DNA from: an uncultured delta proteobacterium
Lineage (GTDB): Bacteria; Desulfobacterota; Desulfobulbia; Desulfobulbales; Desulfocapsaceae
Reading direction: 5' to 3'
NCBI GenBank assembly: GCA_903901335.1
Contig: CAIUQR010000088.1
Location: 1-64,000 of the forward strand
DNA: 64,000 nucleotides
The notes under the pieces were generated by a model, which was given only the letters and a program-made list of their open reading frames with translations, did not search any database and was not told the origin of the DNA. Shown piece after piece: positions 7,609 to 16,180 of this stretch. Both the position numbers and the translations under genes were made by a program. Positions within the stretch are counted from its first letter, which is position 1. Each line of letters opens with the position of its first letter.

Positions 7609-9360
7609 ATGTCATTGCGATCTGCATCATCCACAGGCCATTCTTTTCTCTCGACAATCTGCTGTCTTGTTTTGCTGGTTCTGATCAACGCCATTGGCTA
7701 CGGAACCTGCTGGGCATCAACCGTTCCGTCCGGCAACCTTGTCTTTATCCTTGACGCCTCCGGCAGCATGGGTGCTCAAATCCAGGGAAAGATGAAGATC
7801 GACATCGCAAAAGAAGTCCTCACTCAGCTAATTAATGATCTCCCGGCAGGGGTCAACGTAGGTTTGGTTGCCTATGGGCATCGGCAGAAAGCGGATTGCA
7901 ATGACGTTGAAGAACTGGCAGCGCTTGGCCCACTGAACAAGGAATCCCTCATCAAAAAAATCAAGATTCTCGAGCACAAAGGGAAAACTCCGATTACCCG
8001 ATCCGTTCAAATAGTCGCAGAGGGCTTGAAAACATTGGAGGACGAGACAACAATCGTTTTGATCAGCGATGGGGAGGAAACCTGCGACAGTGACCCCTGC
8101 GCAATGGTTAAGTCGTTAAAGGCCTCCGGGATCAAGTTTGTGACGCATGTTATCGGTTTTGATGTGACAGACAAGGAAAAGGCCCAACTCTCCTGTCTGG
8201 CGGAAGCAGGAGGAGGTTCGTATTTTTCTGCAAAAAACGCCGGTGAGTTTACGACTGCCGCCAGGAAAGTGGTCGAAAAGACGGAGCAGTCTTCAGGAAA
8301 ACTGAAAATCAAGGCGCTGAGGAACGGCAAACCCATCGGTGCATATTATGAGGTCTTCAAGGCCGAGGCGGCAGGAGGCGGCGAGAAGGAAAATGTGGTC
8401 TCAAATCCCTTCGGTGGTGGAGGAGAGGAAATTAAACTGATTCCGGGAGTCTATGACCTGACAATTAAAAACCAGGAGGAGGCTGGCAATCCCACCGTCA
8501 GTTTCACTGGTATTACAATTGAGATAGGGAAGACCGTCGAAAGGGTGGCCGACTTCTCTGGAGGAACGCTGAAAATCAAGGCCTTGAGGAACGGCAAACC
8601 CGTCGGTGCATATTATGAGGTCTTTAAGGCGGGAGCGGAAGGAGGCGGTGAGAAGGAATCTGTGGCCTCCAACCCTGTCGGTGATGGCGTGGCGGAAATC
8701 AAACTTGTCCCCGGATCCTACGACCTGACAATTAAAAACCAGGAAGAGGCAGGCAATCCCGCCATGAGCTTCACGAGTATAGCAATCGAGTCCGGAAAGA
8801 CGGTTGAAAAGGTCGCCGACTTCTCCGGAGGAACGCTGAAGGTCAAGGCGCTGAGGAACGGTAAGCCCGCCGGTGCCTGGTACGAGGTCTTCAAGGCGGA
8901 GGCGGGTGGAAGCGGTGAGAAGGAAAATATCGCCTCCAACCCGGTCATTGATGGTGCGGTGGACATCAAACTCGTCCCCGGAGTCTATGATCTGCTACTG
9001 AGAAACCAGGAAGACGCCGGCAATCCCACCATGAATTTTTCAGGTATTACTATCGAGGCCGGGAAGACCGTCGAAAAGGTCGCTAATTTCTCGGGAGGAA
9101 CGCTGAAGATCAAGGCGCTGAAAAACGGCAAACCGATCGGTGCCTGGTACGAGGTCTTCAAGGCGGAGGCGGGAGGAAGCAGCGAGAAGGAAAGTGTGGC
9201 TTCCAACCCCGTCGGTGATGGCGCGGCGGAAGTCAAACTTGTTCCGGGAGTCTATGATCTGCTACTGAGAAACCAGGATGATGCCGGCAATCCCACGAGA
9301 AATTTTCCAGGTATTACGATCGAGGCCGGGAAAGTGATCGAAAAGGTTGCGGAATTTTAG
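7609..9360 (+). CDS. secreted von Willebrand A protein with four tandem repeats
   Basis: A 583-residue exported protein. Residues 1-36 form a long signal peptide ending near CWA. Residues 43-225 are a VWA domain: the MIDAS motif DASGS (Asp49, Ser51, Ser53), a conserved Thr in GKTPIT (near 127) and Asp154 in ISDGEE are all present, so metal-dependent ligand binding is plausible. From residue 230 four consecutive 89-residue units follow (230, 319, 408, 497), each with the pattern LKIKALRNGKP, YYEVFKAE, PGxYDL and a closing GKTVE..ADF. Each looks like a small beta-sandwich adhesion or stalk module. The gene has its own AACGGAGG ribosome site and lies ahead of LprI-like and amidase genes, which suggests an envelope role. 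Confidence 0.85.
   Translation: MSLRSASSTGHSFLSTICCLVLLVLINAIGYGTCWASTVPSGNLVFILDASGSMGAQIQGKMKIDIAKEVLTQLINDLPAGVNVGLVAYGHRQKADCNDVEELAALGPLNKESLIKKIKILEHKGKTPITRSVQIVAEGLKTLEDETTIVLISDGEETCDSDPCAMVKSLKASGIKFVTHVIGFDVTDKEKAQLSCLAEAGGGSYFSAKNAGEFTTAARKVVEKTEQSSGKLKIKALRNGKPIGAYYEVFKAEAAGGGEKENVVSNPFGGGGEEIKLIPGVYDLTIKNQEEAGNPTVSFTGITIEIGKTVERVADFSGGTLKIKALRNGKPVGAYYEVFKAGAEGGGEKESVASNPVGDGVAEIKLVPGSYDLTIKNQEEAGNPAMSFTSIAIESGKTVEKVADFSGGTLKVKALRNGKPAGAWYEVFKAEAGGSGEKENIASNPVIDGAVDIKLVPGVYDLLLRNQEDAGNPTMNFSGITIEAGKTVEKVANFSGGTLKIKALKNGKPIGAWYEVFKAEAGGSSEKESVASNPVGDGAAEVKLVPGVYDLLLRNQDDAGNPTRNFPGITIEAGKVIEKVAEF
8296..9360 (+). repeat. four in-frame 267-bp tandem repeats
   Basis: Units begin at 8296, 8563, 8830 and 9097, exactly 267 bases apart, and each encodes 89 residues. 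DNA identity between units is high, with long identical runs such as those encoding KALRNGKP and EVFKA. Equal unit length with drift mainly at the GG-rich linker fits repeated unequal recombination. Copy number could vary between strains. Confidence 0.95.
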
Positions 9361-9494
9361 GAGAGGGCTGGGCCCTGCCGATATCCTGCTTGTATGATTA
9401 TGATTTTCAGCATTGATTTGCACTATGCACGCACCTCTTACAATGCATTTTCAATGAGTTTGCCTTTCAACCCCTCACCCTGCAAGGAGAACCA

Positions 9495-9887
9495 ATGAAA
9501 TCCATTATCATTGCGCTATCCCTTATTCTGCTTGTTTTCGTCTCCCGGACGGCAAAAGCCGAGGGGGAATGTGACAAGTATCTGACCAGTTACGACAAAA
9601 CCTATTGTTTCGCCAAATTGTTTATGGAATCGGATAAGGAGTTAAATACGGTTTATAGTGATCTCCGTGCCCTCCTCAAGGGAAATGTAAAACAACAGTT
9701 GACGGAAACACAGCGGGACTGGATCAAGTATCGTGACACATCCTGCGAGAGGCAGGGCGCTATTAATGTCGGCTGCAATTTCAAGGTCAATCGCGAACGC
9801 ACGGAATATTTGCGTGACCGTCTTCGTGAATGCAAGACAGGGAACTGCCGGGATGAGGCGATCAGCAAAAAATCCTGGAACCAGTAG
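9495..9887 (+). CDS. LprI-like (DUF1311) secreted protein
   Basis: A 130-residue exported protein. The signal peptide ends at AKA-E near residue 23. The mature part has the DUF1311/LprI pattern: paired cysteines (GECDKYL, KTYCFAK), a helix with LNTVYSDLRALL, then LTETQRDWIKYRDTSCE and C-terminal cysteines (LRECKTGNC). In Mycobacterium the LprI member inhibits lysozyme; here that is only inference, but the position just before a cell-wall amidase fits protection or control of peptidoglycan. An AAGGAG site precedes the ATG. Confidence 0.8.
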   Translation: MKSIIIALSLILLVFVSRTAKAEGECDKYLTSYDKTYCFAKLFMESDKELNTVYSDLRALLKGNVKQQLTETQRDWIKYRDTSCERQGAINVGCNFKVNRERTEYLRDRLRECKTGNCRDEAISKKSWNQ

Positions 9888-9898
9888 TCTTCTTTGAG

Positions 9899-9940
9899 AA
9901 TAACGGCGATGGGGCACAACTTTGCTCCGTCGCCGTTATT
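9899..9940. terminator. long hairpin, probable terminator
   Basis: AATAACGGCGA and TCGCCGTTATT form an 11-bp perfect stem that continues with a GG-GC/GC-CC inner stem. It sits 12 bases after the LprI-like gene and just ahead of the amidase gene. No long T run follows, so it may attenuate instead of fully stopping transcription. Confidence 0.6.
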
Positions 9941-9973
9941 GCCTGCTCTTATGAAAGCGTGTCAGTGATAGAA

Positions 9974-10753
9974 ATGCCAAACATCGTACAACGCTTCAAG
10001 CGCCACTTCCTGCTGCTGTTTATCTTCGGACTGATCGGAACCTCTTGCGCCTGCGTGACGCAGGCTGCTGCCGGAGAACGGCAGCCACTGACGGTAGTCC
10101 TCGACTCCGGGCACAACCCCGGGCAGCCGGGAGCATTGGGAGTGCGAGGTGTATACGAAATTGTATATAACGACAATCTGACGGCAAAAATTGCCGATGC
10201 ACTGCGGACTGCCGGATTCCCGGTTGTTCTGACACGAACCCCAACGCAAAATATCAGTCTTGATGGGCGTACTCAAGTAGCCAACACCAGCCATGCAGAC
10301 CTGTTTCTGGCCATTCATCACGATTCGGCACAGCCGGTGTATCTGGATAAGGTCACTCGGAACGAGGTCGTCGCCTATCGAAGCAAAAAGCCGCTTGCCG
10401 GCTATTCGATCTTTGTTTCCAAGCTTAATCCGCAGTTTGCCGACAGCTACCATTTTGCAGAAATAATGGGTCAGGAAATGCTCAGGCTCGGCAGGTCTCC
10501 GGCAATGCACCATGCTGAGAATATCCCCGGCGAAAATAGAGAACTCCTGAATACAACGATGGGAATTTATCGGTTCGACGACCTGATCGTACTCAAAAAA
10601 ACCAATATTCCGGCAGTGTTGCTTGAGGTCGGGGTGATTGTTGATCCGGATGATGAACATTACGTGAGCAGCAACGGCAAGCAAGAAGCCATATCGCAAG
10701 CCATCGTCTCCGCAGTTCGAGCATATGATCGTTTCCAGTCAAAAAAGCGCTAG
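9974..10753 (+). CDS. N-acetylmuramoyl-L-alanine amidase (Amidase_3)
   Basis: A zinc amidase of about 259 residues that cleaves the bond between MurNAc and L-alanine in peptidoglycan. Counted from the ATG at 9974, the zinc ligands are His47 (DSGHNPG), Glu62 (YEIVYN) and a His in AIHHDS (115/116); the catalytic Glu is 218 in LLEVG. The N-terminus has a signal peptide (FLLLFIFGLIG) followed by Cys residues in TSCAC that could act as a lipoprotein site. An alternative GTG start at 9959 would add five residues. Unlike AmiC it has no AMIN domain, and it carries an insertion of about 60 residues between the second His and the catalytic Glu, typical for a regulatory blocking helix. Confidence 0.9.
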   Translation: MPNIVQRFKRHFLLLFIFGLIGTSCACVTQAAAGERQPLTVVLDSGHNPGQPGALGVRGVYEIVYNDNLTAKIADALRTAGFPVVLTRTPTQNISLDGRTQVANTSHADLFLAIHHDSAQPVYLDKVTRNEVVAYRSKKPLAGYSIFVSKLNPQFADSYHFAEIMGQEMLRLGRSPAMHHAENIPGENRELLNTTMGIYRFDDLIVLKKTNIPAVLLEVGVIVDPDDEHYVSSNGKQEAISQAIVSAVRAYDRFQSKKR

Positions 10754-10943
10754 TCGGACCAGCGGGGAGCGAACGTACAGAAACCAAAAACAGGTGTATT
10801 GCCCCTGAATTTGCCTAAAGAGTGACCCATATATTATCTTGCTCGGGCAAGGGTTGCGAGGGACGGATTATTTATCTCGATTACTGGCAGGGAGAGTTAA
10901 ATGTCATGTCCATTTGCCTTCTCCTGCCCGACCCTCTTTTCGT

Positions 10944-11204
10944 TCAAGCCGATTTGTGCTCTTTTAACCAATCGCGAAGGGCGTTTTCCATTCTCGTTTG
11001 CCAGCCTTTGCCGGTGGCCTTGAAGGCGGAGAGGATTTCGGGAGAAAGACGGATATTTACAGCCTTTTTGGGCGATTTCGATGCCGGTCTTCCCCGCTTG
11101 GGGAGAACGGCAAGTAATTCATTCGGCAATATCTTGTCAGCTGTTTTGAAATGTTTGAGATCGTCGGTAGTGAGTTCCCGAACGTCTCCTTCCTTGTCAG
11201 TCAA
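10944..11204 (-). CDS. BrnA-like antitoxin, toxin gene absent
   Basis: An 86-residue protein with the BrnA/DUF4415 pattern: KEGDVRELTTDDLKHF, RGRP, then a ribbon-helix-helix segment VNIRLSPEILSAFKATGKGW followed by QTRMENALRDWLK. BrnA proteins bind their own promoter and neutralise the RNase BrnT. No BrnT frame is found on either side. The TTG start at 11204 is only one option: family-like residues continue upstream in frame to a CTG at 11225 with GAGGGA before it. The frame upstream of that is the ankyrin gene's frame, separated by a single TAG, so the two genes are contiguous. Confidence 0.8.
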   Translation of the reverse strand: MTDKEGDVRELTTDDLKHFKTADKILPNELLAVLPKRGRPASKSPKKAVNIRLSPEILSAFKATGKGWQTRMENALRDWLKEHKSA

Positions 11205-11231
11205 TGGGAAGGTATTGTTGGACAGTAGGGT

Positions 11232-12179
11232 CTATCCCTCAATTCTCTCTTGAAGCAGATTATAAATTCTCTTATGCCCATTTTTCAATGCTAAGCTTAA
11301 CGGTGTTTCATTGTACTTGTTTGATGCAAATACATCCGCACCGTTAGCAATGAGTAATTCCACGACATCTAAATGCCCCTGCGCGGATGCTTTATGTAGT
11401 GGAGTATAACCATCTCTATTTTTCTTATTAACATTGGCTCTTCTGCTAATGCAATTCTCTACAATATCTTTTTGACCGAACTCTGAGGCCAAGTGTAACG
11501 GAGTCACTCCATGTTCCTCAGCCGCATCAACATTAGCGCCTCCAGCGATAAGAACTTCTGCAATATCTTTGCGACGACTATACTCCAGGGCAAAATGAAG
11601 TGCAGTCATACCTCCTCTTAACTGTTCGAAAACATTTGCTTTATTAGCAATTAGCAATTCAACAATCTCTTTGTGGCCATCCTTCGAGGCTAAATGCAAA
11701 GGAGTCCAATTGGTGTCCTTCAGTCGTGCATTAACATTTGCGCCATTTTCAATGAGCATCTTTACAATATCCAAGTGCCCTTTATGCAGCGCTATGTAAA
11801 GTGGAGTTACACCGTCTTTGTCGGCTGCATCGATTTTTGCTCCCGCGGTTATAAGCATTTGGGCAACTTCTTTCCAACCATTTATTGATGTTGCATATAA
11901 TAAGGACCAGTCTCCGCTGTACGGCCGATTAACATCAGCCCCTTTTGAAATAAGAAGCTGTGCAAGATCCTTTTGCGCTAGGGCTATTCCTAGTGGAACT
12001 TTTCCAGCGCTATTGACAGCATTCAAATCTGCACCTTTGGCAATGAGTAACTCAGTAATGTCCTTTTCGCTTTTGTCTATTGCAATATGCAACGGGGTTT
12101 CTCCATATTTTCCCCTCGCGTTCACATCCGCCCCTTTCTCAATCAATAGCTTGACGATATCCTTTTTGTTGTCTCTCAT
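11232..12179 (-). CDS. ankyrin-repeat protein, C-terminal part of a split gene
   Basis: A 315-residue frame made almost wholly of 33-residue ankyrin repeats (GxTPLHxA, then IVxLLIxxGADVN). It holds about nine or ten repeats and ends a few residues after the last one. It has no convincing start: the first ATG at 12179 lies inside a repeat, and ankyrin sequence continues upstream in the same frame up to about 12271 (EIIELLIENGANINV). It is therefore the downstream part of the gene that begins at 12631. Ankyrin proteins mediate protein binding. The DNA is visibly more AT-rich than the neighbouring core genes, which suggests acquisition by transfer. Confidence 0.85.
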   Translation of the reverse strand: MRDNKKDIVKLLIEKGADVNARGKYGETPLHIAIDKSEKDITELLIAKGADLNAVNSAGKVPLGIALAQKDLAQLLISKGADVNRPYSGDWSLLYATSINGWKEVAQMLITAGAKIDAADKDGVTPLYIALHKGHLDIVKMLIENGANVNARLKDTNWTPLHLASKDGHKEIVELLIANKANVFEQLRGGMTALHFALEYSRRKDIAEVLIAGGANVDAAEEHGVTPLHLASEFGQKDIVENCISRRANVNKKNRDGYTPLHKASAQGHLDVVELLIANGADVFASNKYNETPLSLALKNGHKRIYNLLQERIEG

Positions 12180-12250
12180 TGCAGTTTGTAAAAGAGTTTT
12201 TCCTTCGAAGACGACAACATTGATGTTTGCCCCATTTTCAATTAGGAGTT

Positions 12251-12631
12251 CTATAATCTCTGAATACCCCCCATCGAAGCAACAGAGAGGGGGGTAGAGC
12301 CGAATTCGTTTACTGGATCCACATCTACGCCACTGCCAATCAGAAGATCGACAATCCCTTTATGGCCATACCGTGATGCTGAATGCAAAGGAGTTTCGCC
12401 AAACTTGCCTGCCACATTTATATTTGCTCCTTTTGCAATAAGGAGCTCAGCGATATTTTTGTGTCCCATTTCCGATGCCTCAATCAAGGGTATCGCACCA
12501 ACAGCATCAGCTTTGTTCACATCTGTCTTTCCTATTATGCCGAAAAGACCAGGCTTTATGAGCTTACGCACCTCATTAACATTTCCGCCTTTAATAGCTG
12601 CAATCAATTTCGAGTTCTTTGCTGCATCCAT
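12251..12631 (-). CDS. ankyrin-repeat protein, N-terminal part of a split gene
   Basis: A 126-residue frame beginning MDAAKNSKLIAAI, with about three ankyrin repeats, that stops five codons after a run of six G. Adding one G to the run puts the frame into the next ankyrin repeats, with GGYSEIIELLIENG reading through into the 315-residue part. The complete protein would be about 466 residues with some thirteen repeats and no signal peptide. Either the gene is a recent frameshift mutant, the tract is phase-variable, or the base was missed in sequencing. An AGGAGATTG sequence precedes the ATG at 12631. Confidence 0.8.
   Translation of the reverse strand: MDAAKNSKLIAAIKGGNVNEVRKLIKPGLFGIIGKTDVNKADAVGAIPLIEASEMGHKNIAELLIAKGANINVAGKFGETPLHSASRYGHKGIVDLLIGSGVDVDPVNEFGSTPLSVASMGGIQRL
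12265..12296. repeat. inverted C6/G6 repeat at the ankyrin frameshift
   Basis: TACCCCCC (12265-12272) and GGGGGGTA (12289-12296) form a perfect 8-bp inverted repeat with a 16-base loop. The left arm is the homopolymer at which the ankyrin reading frame breaks. Both arms encode parts of one ankyrin repeat. Confidence 0.85.
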
Positions 12632-13085
12632 AAAGCAATCTCCTTAATATCAGCTCCGCATATCTCCAGAACTACAAGAACCCCTTAAAGCTTCAAGAAG
12701 AATTCATGAAAATGGTTCCCGAACCTATGGATCTTCAACTTTACATGTCCATTCTTAATTCTTTGAAAAGCATATAATTCTGTTGGCAGAGATTTTGCAA
12801 CCATTTATTTGTTATATCCATATATCATGGTAAATACAGGAAGATTAACAAGGGGAGAGAAATGTATTGTTCTATCTCCGGTGCCATTTATGTAGATCGG
12901 GCTTGTCTTTGATATCCTCACTTCATTGTAAGAGACAAGGTGAATGGTTGTTGCGGGTAGGCTGAAAAGGGGCTAAAAAGAACAAGGGGAAACCTGCGCT
13001 CTTCAGTGCGGAATAGAAACCGCATGATTGATGCATAACACATACAAACAGCCATTAGACATAATCGTTAAATCCGGAGGATTTC
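12632..13085. other. 454-bp divergent intergenic region
   Basis: It separates the minus-strand ankyrin gene from the plus-strand transketolase-like gene and must hold both promoters. It is AT-rich. I see no small gene, RNA or clear operator. The last 12 bases carry the ribosome site CCGGAGGA of the downstream gene. Confidence 0.5.
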
Positions 13086-14978
13086 ATGAAATTTCCAATA
13101 GACCTCAGTTCCTACAAACCCTTGAAGTTCAGCACCTCCCAGGCTGGACTGGATGACGACCAGCGCCGGTCGTTGCAGAAAAATGTGCAGCTTGTCAGGG
13201 ACAGTCTGGTCTTTTTTACTGCCCTTGCCAACTGCAAGGGACTGGGCGGGCACACGGGCGGGGCCTATGATATCGTCCCGGAGGTCCTGATCATGGACGG
13301 TTTCATGAAGGGTTCCGACAGCATCCATCCGGTCTTTTTCGATGAGGCCGGTCACCGGGTCGCGATCCAGTATATGATGGCGGCTCTGAACGGTTATCGG
13401 GGGATCGAATCCCTTCTGCATTACCGGGAATTCAACGAAGGCCTGTACGGTCATCCTGAGCGGCATGAGGAGAACGGGATCTTCTTCAGTTCCGGTCGCT
13501 TAGGCCATCTCTGGAGTTATGTGAACGGTGTCGCTGAGGCCCTGTCCGACAAGACCCTGGTCATGTTCGGCAGCGACGGTTCGCAGCAGGAGGGCGATGA
13601 CGCTGAGGCGGCGCGCTATGCCGTCGCCCGGAACCTGAAGGTCAAGGTGATCATCGATGACAACGATGTGACCATTGCCGGTCATCCAAGCAGCTATATG
13701 AAGGGCTACGATGTCGCCAGGACCCTGGCTGGCCATGGCATGAGCGGAAATATAGGCGACGGCGAGGACCTGGACAGCCTCTTTGTCCGCATCAAGGCGG
13801 CGCTTCTGGCCGATGGCCCGGTGGCTCTAATTAACAAACGGAAGATGGCGATCGGTGTACCGGGGATCGAAGGCCTGCCCAAAGGCCACGATGTGATCCC
13901 GGTAGCCCTGGCCGTCGACTACCTGCAGGCCAGGGGCTACGATGACGCAGTAAAGATGCTGAATGAGACTAAAGCCAAGAAGTCCGCCGTCGAGTATAAA
14001 GGCAGCACCAAGGAGACCGGCAAAAACCGGGACGACTTCGGTAAAATAATCTGCGAGGCCCTGGCCGGGATGGCCGATCCGAAATCAAAGGTGCTGGTCG
14101 TGGATTCCGACCTTGAAGGCTCCTGCGGCCTGCATCATATCCGCAAAGCATTTCCGGAGGTCTATGTGCACGGCGGCATCATGGAGCGCAATAATTTTTC
14201 GGTAGCGGCAGGTTTCGGGTCCACACCGGGCCGTCAGGGCATCTGCGGCACCTTTGCCGCCTTCCAGGAGATGCTGATCTCCGAGATTACTATGGCCCGG
14301 TTGAACCAGGCCAATGTGCTCGCTCATTTCTCCCACTCCGGCGTCGACGATATGGCCGATAACACCTGTCATTTCGGTATCAACAACTTCTTTGCCGATA
14401 ACGGCCTGCCTGAAAACGACAGCACGCGCCTGTACTTTCCGGCCGATACCCTGCAGCTGAAGCAGTTACTGACAACCGTTTTTCACGATCAGGGACTGAG
14501 GTTTGTCTATTCAACCCGTTCGGCCACGCCGTATATCCTGAATGAGGCCGGACAGAAGCTCTATGGCGAAGGCTATACCTTCGTACCTGGTAAGGACGAG
14601 ATCGTTCGCCAGGGAACGGCCGGTTATATCGTCTCCTATGGGGAGATGCTCTATCGCTGTCTGGATGCGGTTGAACAGTTGCGGGAAGAGGGGATCGATG
14701 TCGGCCTGGTCAATAAGCCGACCTTGAATATTGTCGATACGGAGATGCTGGCTATCCTGGGAGAAGGCCCGTTCGTGCTGGTGGTCGAGACCCAGAACGA
14801 AAAAACGGGGCTCGGCGTCCGGTTCGGCACCTGGCTGCTTGAACATGGCCATGCCCTGGAATACGCCCATATCGGGACCACCAAAGAAGGCCGCGGCGGC
14901 CTGGCCGAGCAGATCCCCTATCAGGGATTGGCTGTTGAGGATATCAAAAAGAAAGTCCTGGCTATGATCAAGACCTGA
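13086..14978 (+). CDS. transketolase-like thiamine diphosphate enzyme
   Basis: A 630-residue protein with the transketolase order: ThDP pyrophosphate domain, pyrimidine domain and C-terminal domain. The N-terminal hallmark is LGGHTGGAYDIV (53-64). The ThDP/metal motif is GSDGSQQEGD starting at 162, with DDND at 191-194. The pyrimidine-binding Glu lies in MERNNFSVAAGFG. It would transfer two-carbon units between sugar phosphates in the cytoplasm. It differs from classical TktA: the GDG motif has one extra residue (GSDG) and the chain is slightly short, so it belongs to a divergent branch and its donor specificity is uncertain. CCGGAGGA lies before the ATG; a terminator follows. Confidence 0.85.
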   Translation: MKFPIDLSSYKPLKFSTSQAGLDDDQRRSLQKNVQLVRDSLVFFTALANCKGLGGHTGGAYDIVPEVLIMDGFMKGSDSIHPVFFDEAGHRVAIQYMMAALNGYRGIESLLHYREFNEGLYGHPERHEENGIFFSSGRLGHLWSYVNGVAEALSDKTLVMFGSDGSQQEGDDAEAARYAVARNLKVKVIIDDNDVTIAGHPSSYMKGYDVARTLAGHGMSGNIGDGEDLDSLFVRIKAALLADGPVALINKRKMAIGVPGIEGLPKGHDVIPVALAVDYLQARGYDDAVKMLNETKAKKSAVEYKGSTKETGKNRDDFGKIICEALAGMADPKSKVLVVDSDLEGSCGLHHIRKAFPEVYVHGGIMERNNFSVAAGFGSTPGRQGICGTFAAFQEMLISEITMARLNQANVLAHFSHSGVDDMADNTCHFGINNFFADNGLPENDSTRLYFPADTLQLKQLLTTVFHDQGLRFVYSTRSATPYILNEAGQKLYGEGYTFVPGKDEIVRQGTAGYIVSYGEMLYRCLDAVEQLREEGIDVGLVNKPTLNIVDTEMLAILGEGPFVLVVETQNEKTGLGVRFGTWLLEHGHALEYAHIGTTKEGRGGLAEQIPYQGLAVEDIKKKVLAMIKT

Positions 14979-15008
14979 TCAAGGCCTAGAGGTGGATCTG
15001 GACACCGG

Positions 15009-15045
15009 ACAGCCATGCCCAATGCATGCGGTATGGCTGTTTATT
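15009..15045 (+). terminator. rho-independent terminator
   Basis: ACAGCCAT and ATGGCTGT form the outer stem, extended by G-T and CC/GG pairs, and are followed by TTATT. It ends the transketolase-like gene. Confidence 0.7.
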
Positions 15046-15163
15046 AAACTGGATACCCGACAGGAACATTCGGGGATGACAGACATCTTACCCCGTGGCC
15101 AGATATTGCGCGATAGTTGTCAGTTCTCAATACGAGATCTCGGCTTGGCAGAGAGAATAGGAT

Positions 15164-15934
15164 CTAAAATCTGAAGGTTGCTCCTGTCAGCAGTGACCAG
15201 TCCGTCGCCGAGGAGGTCAGACCCGCTTTGACCCCAAGATCCAGGTCGATGTCCTTGGTCAGCGAGAAAATTACACCCCCCAGCGCGTAAACGGGATCAT
15301 TATCGGCGTCTTTGCCGGTATTCCGTTCGGCTACCAGATCCGCGGCGATCTTCCAGCGATCATTAAGGGTATAAATGGTGGCAACCGACACATGCCAGAT
15401 ATTCCTTTCATCGGTGTCCGCATTGGTCTCATTTCTGATGTATCCGAGATTGGCGCTGAAGCTCCATGGCCCGGTCTCTTTGGTCCCGATCAGATAGACA
15501 TGATAGCCCCATTTCCCGGTCCCCAGTCCTTTATCATCATCACCGGTGGGGAGGCTGAGACCCGGTTTTATCGCAAAGCTCAGTCCGTCTTTTTCAAAAA
15601 AGCGGAATTTGACATCCACGGTTGCATCCGCCGGACCGTTTTCACTGGATTTGGTCAGGTTTGATTTTTCATTGATCCAGAGATAGGGCGTAATGAGGAC
15701 CAGGTCTATGCTGTCCGTGAGCCCGTATGTAAAGATGGGAGCAACCTGCCCCCCCGTTGTGGTGACTCCGTGGCTGTTGTCATGGTCATACTGGGCATTC
15801 ACCTCAAGCTGAAAATGTCCTTTTCCTACTGTGCCAGCATCGTCGGTGATAAGCGGCAGGGCAGCCCCTGCCGCTGCGGGCGTGAATAGAGCTAAGCAAA
15901 ATGCAAATCTGCAGATGGAAATCCTGGTATCCAT
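15164..15934 (-). CDS. outer-membrane protein, MetA-phenol-degradation family
   Basis: A 256-residue beta-barrel protein. A signal peptide ends at AGA-A near residue 24. The mature start LPLITDDAGTVGKGHFQLEV is typical of the family PF13557, often annotated as a transporter or MetA-pathway protein. Alternating hydrophobic strands follow and the last residue is Phe (GATFRF), the outer-membrane insertion signal. The substrate is unknown; family members are suspected of letting hydrophobic or small solutes pass. AAGGAG precedes the start, about ten bases away. No linked partner gene. Confidence 0.8.
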   Translation of the reverse strand: MDTRISICRFAFCLALFTPAAAGAALPLITDDAGTVGKGHFQLEVNAQYDHDNSHGVTTTGGQVAPIFTYGLTDSIDLVLITPYLWINEKSNLTKSSENGPADATVDVKFRFFEKDGLSFAIKPGLSLPTGDDDKGLGTGKWGYHVYLIGTKETGPWSFSANLGYIRNETNADTDERNIWHVSVATIYTLNDRWKIAADLVAERNTGKDADNDPVYALGGVIFSLTKDIDLDLGVKAGLTSSATDWSLLTGATFRF

Positions 15935-16180
15935 AGTTGTCTCCTTGTTAAGAGGTGATGAAATTTTTTAAAAAGGTTGGCAACAAATAACACATTTAAA
16001 AATTTAGTAATACGATTCATGCTGAATATCAAGTCATTAATTCTTGCAAAAAACACATTCAGGCATTCGGACAGCAGTATTTACAAGACCAAACCGATGA
16101 TCCCTGCCTGATGGGGTACAGGTATCGTTTCGCATTTTTTCAGATTTGCAGTCCAGTTCACCAGGGAGTATACTTTTCCT

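Noticed and set aside
13400-13425. tRNA T-arm-like sequence GGGGATCGAATCCC
   Set aside because: It is inside the transketolase-like coding region and no acceptor or anticodon stem surrounds it.
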